A DNA stretch of 64,000 nucleotides from an uncultured Ellagibacter sp. (GTDB lineage: Bacteria > Actinomycetota > Coriobacteriia > Coriobacteriales > Eggerthellaceae). The notes under the pieces are model-generated. The model did no database searches. It saw nothing but the letters and a program-made list of their open reading frames with translations, and was not told where the DNA came from. Shown here piece by piece: positions 58,307 through 64,000 of the stretch (within the stretch, counting starts at the first letter, position 1; each line of letters begins with the position of its first letter). The translations under genes were made by a program, and so were the position numbers. The DNA is taken from assembly GCF_934617235.1 (NCBI RefSeq), contig NZ_CAKTTZ010000005.1, positions 17,189 through 81,188 on the forward strand, given 5' to 3'.

Positions 58307-58341
58307 AAAGGAGCCTCGAGCATTGTGCCCGAGGCTCCTTT
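58307..58341. terminator. bidirectional terminator between dapL and DUF262 gene
   Basis: AAAGGAGCCTCG (58307-58318) and CGAGGCTCCTTT (58330-58341), 12-bp perfect stem with A and T flanks on both sides, between convergent genes. Confidence 0.85.
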
Positions 58342-58445
58342 CTTCTTGTGCGGCCAAACCGAGCGAGCGGCCGCGCTAGCCCTCTGCGTGCGCCGACCCC
58401 AGAATCCGCGCACGCTATCGCGTCGACCCTAGCTCCGCGTCAGCC

Positions 58446-59468
58446 TTAGAATCCGCCTTGGCTTGCGCGCTCGGGGACGAGCGTGCGGCGCTTTCCCTTC
58501 GCCCAGTTCATGCTGCGGAACTCCTTCACCTCGTGGAAGTTGTAGTTCTCAGCCCACATGAAGCAGAAACCGCGCAACTCGTCGAGCAGCTCCTCAGGCG
58601 TGCCCGCGTGTTCGTCCTCGATGTAGGTCTTGAACACGGAGTACGTTTCGCTCTTGTCGTGGATGCGCACCTTGGGGAAGCGGATGGAAAGCCACGTGCG
58701 GATGGCGGCGTTGAGCTTCTCGGCACCAGGGTCGTCGCCGAACATGACCTCGATCGGCTCCCAGTATTCCTTGTACAGGCGCGTTTGCTCGTCGTGGTCC
58801 ATTGCGATGAGCAGGTAGTTGCGCACCAGGTCGGCCGTCGTCAGCGGCACGCCGCGCGCGTTCAGACTCTCAAAGATAAGCTGCGGGTTGTCGCCACGGT
58901 CGAGCTCCGCGTCGATCACCGTGAGCACCTTCATGCCCGCCCATAGCACGTCAGCGTCGAAGTCGCTTTTCTCCATCTCGCCGTAGAAGTAGTCGAGGTT
59001 TTCGGTGATGCGCTCGGAGGGACGCTCGGGCATCGGCGTTGCGTTCACCACGGCTTCAAGCGTCGGGCAGTCGTTGAGCGACAAGATGAGCTTCGCCGCT
59101 GTGCCGCCGCCCGTCTTCACGTGGAGGAATGTGCCGGAGATGTCGTCGGCGGTAAGGCCATCGGCGGTCGAGCCGTGAGCGCGCAGGTACTTCACGAGCG
59201 CGGCGATCACGATGGTGAGCGTGGTCATGCGCTGCTGGCCGTCAATCACGTCGAGCTGGTGTTGCGCCGTTTTCGCGAAACAATCGGGCGAATAGAGCAC
59301 CGTGCCAATGAAATGCGCGTTGCCCGTGCGGCCCGAGCGGTTGATGTCCTGCCACAGCCCCTTGCATTGCTGTAGGCCCCAGGAGTACACGCGCTGGTAC
59401 ACCGGGATGACGAACTGGGTATCTTCTGTTCCCAAAAGGTCGAGGAACAGCTCTTGCTTGGTTTGCAT
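58446..59468 (-). CDS. DUF262 (GmrSD N-domain) protein, short form
   Basis: 340 residues from ATG 59468 (GGAAAGAG, 8-base spacer). DUF262 features: FVIPVYQRVYSWGLQQCKGLWQDI, the nucleotide-binding DGQQRMTTL (76-84), and IFESLNARGVPLTTADLVRNYLL. Complete GmrSD-type enzymes continue into a DUF1524 HNH nuclease; that part is absent here, the protein ending shortly after the DUF262 core with a basic tail. DUF262 proteins are known from type IV restriction and other phage defence systems. The gene stands alone, so it may be a truncated defence gene or an independent short form. Confidence 0.82.
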   Translation of the reverse strand: MQTKQELFLDLLGTEDTQFVIPVYQRVYSWGLQQCKGLWQDINRSGRTGNAHFIGTVLYSPDCFAKTAQHQLDVIDGQQRMTTLTIVIAALVKYLRAHGSTADGLTADDISGTFLHVKTGGGTAAKLILSLNDCPTLEAVVNATPMPERPSERITENLDYFYGEMEKSDFDADVLWAGMKVLTVIDAELDRGDNPQLIFESLNARGVPLTTADLVRNYLLIAMDHDEQTRLYKEYWEPIEVMFGDDPGAEKLNAAIRTWLSIRFPKVRIHDKSETYSVFKTYIEDEHAGTPEELLDELRGFCFMWAENYNFHEVKEFRSMNWAKGKRRTLVPERASQGGF

Positions 59469-59793
59469 GCGTAAAACTCTTTCCCATATCGCGCGCGAGG
59501 AGTCGCCCTCGGCGCGGCCTTCATCTTGCACCCGAAGCGTCGCCGCGGGTGCGGCCCCAAAAAACCGTGAAGGATTATAGGACAGGCGCCTATGGATGAG
59601 TAGATGCTCGAATTCGATTGAGTAGGAGAATCCGCAATTCGCGCACAGTGGATAACCTGACGGCCAGGAGCGACGAAAGGGGGCAGGCATCCAGAAGTCC
59701 TTGGAGTTTGAAATGGCACTCCCGAATCAAGGACACAGCGGCCGTGACAAGAGCGTGCACCAGAAACGTTTCTCTATGCCAGTCGCGAACACC
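59469..59793. other. spacer between atzF and the DUF262 gene
   Basis: 325 bases, no gene supported. It should hold the DUF262 promoter; a GC-rich hairpin CCCGAAGC...(near 59530) and a small palindrome AGGCGCCT at 59586 are visible. Confidence 0.4.
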
Positions 59794-61575
59794 CTAGCGC
59801 ATGGCGTCCATATAACGTGCGAACGAGCCGATTTCCGTAATCTCTGCCACCCCGGAAACCGCCGCTCCCTCGCCATCCATAACTGCAGACGCCTCGACCA
59901 AAAAGCCCTTCACGACCTCGCCGTCTTCTAGCTCGATGCTCCCGAAACCAAGGGGTGCGGGAACGGATGCGACAAGCGAGCCGAACGCCGCAGCAGACAT
60001 ACGGTAGAGCTCAACCTCGATGCCCGCGCCACCTTCGACACTGCGCAGAAGCCCCGGCTTCACCGGGTCGGTGGAAAGCGCGAAGAGGCGATAGGTAGGG
60101 GCGGTTTTCGCTGCCCCCAAAAACTCGGCACCCAAGTCCTCCAATTGAGGATGCAAAGCAAATCCACGCATATGCTGACCGCAGACGGCAACTACGATCT
60201 CCCTCGGTTCCGCGAACGCGCGAGCAGCCGACAGAAGCACGCCCTGAGAAGCCGCCGCCGCAAAAAGAGTAATCCCAAACGGATGCTTTTCAGATGCTTC
60301 ACCTGCAGGAACATCAACAGCAACCAAATCGCACAGATTGCAGTGGTTGGTGTAGAGGCCCATGAGCGAGTTCGTGCGAATAGGATCGGCGCGAACCTCG
60401 TCGCGCGTAAAGGTACCGCCTGCCGTGGGCATAACGAGGACTGCGTCGGCGAAAAGCGCGCGGGCGCGGGCGCGGGCGGCGAAAACGGTATGGTACGCGG
60501 CAAACGCGTCGGCGGCGGAAAGGTCCAGTCGATTGCCGCTCTCCAGAATCGTGCGCGTCACAGGGAAGACGTCGTCGGCATGCTCTGACACAAACGACCC
60601 CAGATCGCTCCAACGCTCGGCGACCCAGGCGCCATCGTAGAGGATCGACGCGATGTCAGAGAGCCACTGCGTGTCAATGCGCTCGAAGCGGGCGCCGTTT
60701 GCCCGCGCCACATCCTCGAGCCGATCGAGTGCGCGACGCCACGCGGCGCGATACTCTTCGGCAAAGCTGCCATAGAAATTCGGCTCGTCGCGAGGCACAT
60801 AAACCGTGCGTGGGAAGGCGCCGACCGCTGAGCGATCGAACTCACGCGACCAGGCGCATGCTTCGTCAGGACCGCTCGCCACCGCATCGACCGCTTCGCA
60901 ATCGTCGAGCGTACGAGCAAACACGGTCACGCAATCAAGGCTTGCGCAGGCAGGAACCACGCCAGCCGTCGACCAGGACCCCAACGGCGGCTTGAAACCG
61001 ACAAGCCCGTTCAGCGCAGCGGGCACGCGGCCAGACCCTGCGGTATCGGTCCCAAGCGAAAAAGCCGCCATGCCGAGCGCCACCGCAACCGCCGAGCCCG
61101 AAGACGAACCGCCGCTGATAAGCGCAGGATCGAGCGCATTCTCGCATTCGCCGTAGGGGCTTCGCGTGCCGACAAGCCCCGTCGCAAACTGGTCGAGATT
61201 GGTCTTGCCAACGGGGAAGGCGCCTGCATCGATAAGCTTCGCGACAACAGTTGCGCTCTGCTCGGGGGTGTAGGCGTAGGCAGGGCATCCGGCAGTTGTT
61301 GGCACTCCCGCAAGGTCGATGTTGTCCTTCACGGCAAAGGGAATGCCCCACAGCGGCTTCTGCGCGCGCTCCTCATCTTCCATGCTTTCGAGCGCTTCAA
61401 GATATGGATTCACAAAATCCCAGGTAGGTGCCACAATCCATGCATTATGAGAAGCGTATTCCCCCGCGCGGGCAATAATCGCCTTTGCAACATCGCGAGG
61501 GGAGAGGTCCCCCTTCTCGAAGGCGCGGTGAAGACCCGCTATCGTAAGGTGGTCGGGAACGAACTTGCTATCCAT
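59794..61575 (-). CDS. atzF: allophanate hydrolase
   Basis: 593 residues, ATG 61575 with AAGGAG. The amidase-signature domain (1 to about 460) shows the catalytic Lys in IPFAVKDNIDLAG, ISGGSSSGSAVAVALG and LGTDTAGSGRVPAALNG. The C-terminal domain (about 470-593, TAPTYRLFALSTDPVKPGLLR, YRMSAAAFGSLVASVPAPLG) is the one that catalyses the second, decarboxylating step in full-length allophanate hydrolases. It splits allophanate into ammonia and CO2. It follows the urea carboxylase gene by 73 bases in the same direction. Confidence 0.96.
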   Translation of the reverse strand: MDSKFVPDHLTIAGLHRAFEKGDLSPRDVAKAIIARAGEYASHNAWIVAPTWDFVNPYLEALESMEDEERAQKPLWGIPFAVKDNIDLAGVPTTAGCPAYAYTPEQSATVVAKLIDAGAFPVGKTNLDQFATGLVGTRSPYGECENALDPALISGGSSSGSAVAVALGMAAFSLGTDTAGSGRVPAALNGLVGFKPPLGSWSTAGVVPACASLDCVTVFARTLDDCEAVDAVASGPDEACAWSREFDRSAVGAFPRTVYVPRDEPNFYGSFAEEYRAAWRRALDRLEDVARANGARFERIDTQWLSDIASILYDGAWVAERWSDLGSFVSEHADDVFPVTRTILESGNRLDLSAADAFAAYHTVFAARARARALFADAVLVMPTAGGTFTRDEVRADPIRTNSLMGLYTNHCNLCDLVAVDVPAGEASEKHPFGITLFAAAASQGVLLSAARAFAEPREIVVAVCGQHMRGFALHPQLEDLGAEFLGAAKTAPTYRLFALSTDPVKPGLLRSVEGGAGIEVELYRMSAAAFGSLVASVPAPLGFGSIELEDGEVVKGFLVEASAVMDGEGAAVSGVAEITEIGSFARYMDAMR

Positions 61576-61648
61576 GAAATTCTCCTTAGGAAACGAAGAT
61601 TGACGGGGCGAAAGGGGGAGGGCGAGGGGGGGGCGAAACGCATCGCCT

Positions 61649-64000
61649 CTAGTCGGGCCTTACAGCCGCAACCATCTGTCCTGCAGTGACGAGCGACCCC
61701 TGCGCGACGACGAGCTTCTCGACCGCGCCCGCGCACGGCGCGCAAACAGGAAACTCCATCTTCATGCTCTCGAGCACGACGACCTCGTCGCCTGCTTCCA
61801 CATGAGCGCCCGCGTCAGCCACGACCTTCCACACCGCGCCCGAGATCTGCGCGCTTACAGGCTCGCACCCCGCAGGAACCTCATCGTCGGCGAACGTCGC
61901 CTCTGCCGGCTCGTCGGAGACGAACACATCGAGCCCCTCTTCGACCCAGCGATCGTGCTCCGCCTGGAAAGACGCCTCCTGATGGTCTTTGAAGCGCGCG
62001 ATGGACTCTTCGTTCTCCTTAAGAAAGCGCAGGTAGTCTCCGAGGTTAAACGTCGTCTCCTCGATTTTTGGATTGAAGCGCCCACGCAAGCAGTCGCGAC
62101 GCAGCTTGAGAATCTCATCCGCCCCGACGGGATAGAAGCGCAGCTGGTCGAAAAAGTCGAGCAGCCATGGCTTGCCCGGAGCGAACGCGGCAGTCGGTTG
62201 CACGGGATTCCACATCTGGGTGGTGCGGCCCACGAATTGGTAGCCACCGGGACCCTCCATGCCATAGACGCACAGGTACGCGCCGCCGATGCCTACCGCG
62301 TTCTCGGGCGTCCAAGGGCGGGCAGGATTGTACTTCGTCGTGACCATGCGATGGCGCGGGTCGACAGGCGTGGCCACGGGCGCACCCAGGTACACGTCGC
62401 CCAAGCCGAGCACGAGGTAGTCGGCATCGAAGACGATGCGCCGAACATCATCAACGCTGTCAAGACCATTGATGCGCCTGATGAACTCAGGGTTCGAAGG
62501 ACACCACGGCGCATCGGGGCGCGTGGTTTCCTGGTAGCGGCGAGCAGCGAGCTGCGTTTGCGGGTCGTCCCATGAGAGCGGTAGGTGCACGATGCGCGAG
62601 GGCACCGTGATGTCCTCGAGGGCGGGAAGGGCGGCGTCTATCTGCGCTACACGAGCGCACATGTCGGCCATGCTGACCTTACTCGGATCGAAATGCACCT
62701 GCAGCGAACGGATACCGGGCGTAAGGTCGATCACATCCAGGTCGCTCTTCTCGATATGCTGCATGAGAACATGCACGCGGAATCGCAGCGCGATATCGAG
62801 CTTCATGGGGCCGTATTCCACCAGGAGCGCGTCCTCGCCCGACTGGCGGATGCAAAGCGCCTCGTCGCCTTCGCCCCGCTTAAGCAAGATGGCATCCTCG
62901 GGGACGAAGGGGCTCGCCTCGGGCAAGGAAAGTGCCAGGTCGAAGATCCCTTCGCACGCCTTCCCGCCAGCAGCGTCGGGCGCTATCGCGGACTCACCGC
63001 ACGCTGCCGAGCGCACAGTTGCGATGGCGTCCTCCATGCGTTCGCGCAGCGCGGCGGCCTCGCCAAGGGAAAGCACCTGGAAGCGAACCTCATCTCCTGG
63101 GCGCAGCTGGCCTAAAATCCAGCGCTGCGAGAGGGCGACGACCACCGGGCAGACAAATCCGCCCAGGCTCGGACCGTCAGGCCCCAAAAGAATCGGCTGA
63201 TCACCCGTCAAATCGAGCGCGCAGATGGAGTAAGGGTTGTCGTGGATGTTCGACGGATGCAGGCCAGCCTCGCCGCCGTCCTCGCGCGCCCATTGCGGCG
63301 CGGGACCGTTCAAGCGCACGCCCGTACGGGCCGAGTCGTAGTTCACCGTATAAACGGCACTCGTGAGCGTGTCGAAGAACTCAGGGCGCAGGAACTCACC
63401 GTCGGAAAGCGGCCCCACGATGACGCCGATCGTCCAGGAATGCCCGAACGAGGGCACGCTTTGCGCGGCGACGGAAAAGCCCATGCACAGGTCCGCGGGC
63501 GCGGGCGCGGGCGCGGGGGCGGGAGCGGGAGCGGCAGCTGCGCTCAACAACGCATCGTCACCCTCCGCATCCTCGAACAACGCGAGCACATCTCCCGAGC
63601 GCAGGGCGCGACCGTTCACCCCACCGAAACGCCCATCGACGAACGTCGAGCGCGAACCGAGGATAACAGGAACATCAATTCCACCTTTGACCAGCAAATA
63701 CGCACGCATTCCATCGGAGGCGGCCCCGAAACGCAGAACGCTTCCCCGCTCGGCGCGCACTGCAGTCAAGCGCGCAACGGGCTCGCCGTCGAGCGTTGCC
63801 GCCATATCGGCGCCCGCAATGCAGAACCAGCATGCGCACCGGAAGCGGTACGCACCGCCGCGCATGGTGAGCTCGAGGCCTGCCGCCCCTTCATCGTTGC
63901 CGAGCACCGCGTTGCCGAGGCGAAAGCTGTAGGAGTCCATCGGCCCCAAAGGAGGCACGCCAACCGCCCAGTACCCCACCATGCCGGGGTAGTCCTGCAC
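61649..64000 (-). CDS. uca: urea carboxylase (urea amidolyase carboxylase component), 5' end outside window
   Basis: 783 residues visible; the biotin carboxylase part lies beyond the right edge. Order from the edge: a KipA-like domain (GVPPLGPMDSYSFRLGNAVLGN to GGFVCPVVVALSQRWILGQLRPGDEVRFQ, about 1-310), a KipI-like domain (VEYGPMKLDIALRFRVHVLMQ, PLSWDDPQTQLAARRYQE, AYLCVYGMEGPGGYQFVGRTTQMW, about 380-610), a helical linker, and a biotinyl domain with the biotin lysine in VVLESMKMEFPV. ATP-dependent carboxylation of urea to allophanate, the substrate of AtzF. An Ala-Pro repeat (about 157-170) interrupts the KipA-like part, an unusual flexible insert. The reading frame itself is intact. Confidence 0.95.
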   Translation of the reverse strand: MQDYPGMVGYWAVGVPPLGPMDSYSFRLGNAVLGNDEGAAGLELTMRGGAYRFRCACWFCIAGADMAATLDGEPVARLTAVRAERGSVLRFGAASDGMRAYLLVKGGIDVPVILGSRSTFVDGRFGGVNGRALRSGDVLALFEDAEGDDALLSAAAAPAPAPAPAPAPADLCMGFSVAAQSVPSFGHSWTIGVIVGPLSDGEFLRPEFFDTLTSAVYTVNYDSARTGVRLNGPAPQWAREDGGEAGLHPSNIHDNPYSICALDLTGDQPILLGPDGPSLGGFVCPVVVALSQRWILGQLRPGDEVRFQVLSLGEAAALRERMEDAIATVRSAACGESAIAPDAAGGKACEGIFDLALSLPEASPFVPEDAILLKRGEGDEALCIRQSGEDALLVEYGPMKLDIALRFRVHVLMQHIEKSDLDVIDLTPGIRSLQVHFDPSKVSMADMCARVAQIDAALPALEDITVPSRIVHLPLSWDDPQTQLAARRYQETTRPDAPWCPSNPEFIRRINGLDSVDDVRRIVFDADYLVLGLGDVYLGAPVATPVDPRHRMVTTKYNPARPWTPENAVGIGGAYLCVYGMEGPGGYQFVGRTTQMWNPVQPTAAFAPGKPWLLDFFDQLRFYPVGADEILKLRRDCLRGRFNPKIEETTFNLGDYLRFLKENEESIARFKDHQEASFQAEHDRWVEEGLDVFVSDEPAEATFADDEVPAGCEPVSAQISGAVWKVVADAGAHVEAGDEVVVLESMKMEFPVCAPCAGAVEKLVVAQGSLVTAGQMVAAVRPD

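Noticed and set aside
1..64000. Prophage or integrative element
   Set aside because: No integrase, phage structural or conjugation genes and no tRNA-linked attachment sites were seen.

Overview
The window looks like a chromosome segment of a high-GC anaerobic actinobacterium, most likely Coriobacteriia and probably Eggerthellaceae. This is an inference from the high GC content with frequent GTG starts, Tat-exported and cytosolic molybdopterin oxidoreductases, LL-diaminopimelate aminotransferase (DapL), the GatCAB amidotransferase, a fused HisZ-HisG and urea amidolyase. No rRNA, tRNA, CRISPR array or insertion sequence was recognised.

Layout. 1-4595: a Tat-exported molybdopterin oxidoreductase (minus strand, runs off the left edge), then a GlpF-type channel and an ArsM-like methyltransferase, suggesting metalloid chemistry. 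4865-14592: lipoprotein and recQ; a candidate Ile-rich leader peptide with hairpins ahead of an MHS-family symporter; gatCAB; a phosphohexomutase. 14593-18557: a palindromic intergenic element, an AAA ATPase with an elaborate operator at its start, an alanine/sodium symporter and a small protein.

18724-29340 is the most unusual part. It holds a signalling locus with a Hanks-type kinase carrying Sel1-like repeats, an OmpA-like lipoprotein, two polytopic membrane proteins, two small or coiled-coil proteins, a Fic-fold protein without its catalytic motif, and a large protein that reads as a divergent sigma-70 factor (regions 2, 3 and 4) ending in an FHA domain. A 32-bp bipartite motif is shared by the upstream regions of two of its transcription units, which would fit a phospho-regulated sigma factor controlling its own locus.

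29622-34785: a cytosolic molybdopterin enzyme with its four-cluster ferredoxin subunit, a VOC protein and an MFS transporter, resembling transhydroxylase or catechol dehydroxylase clusters. 35343-42295: four zinc-ribbon proteins, one of them with LRR-like and YD-type repeats, followed by a large ABC ATPase-permease fusion.

42663-50169: a histidine biosynthesis operon hisZG-D-C-B-H-A-F-I with a HisZ-HisG fusion and a palindrome-bearing insertion inside hisH; hisE is not present here. 50433-58210: uppP, a small CC-motif protein, a repeat-rich intergenic zone, a radical SAM protein, chorismate mutase with DAHP synthase, an overlapping ClC and K+ channel pair, and dapL. 58446-64000 (minus strand): a lone DUF262 protein, allophanate hydrolase and the C-terminal two thirds of urea carboxylase, i.e. 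ATP-dependent urea degradation.
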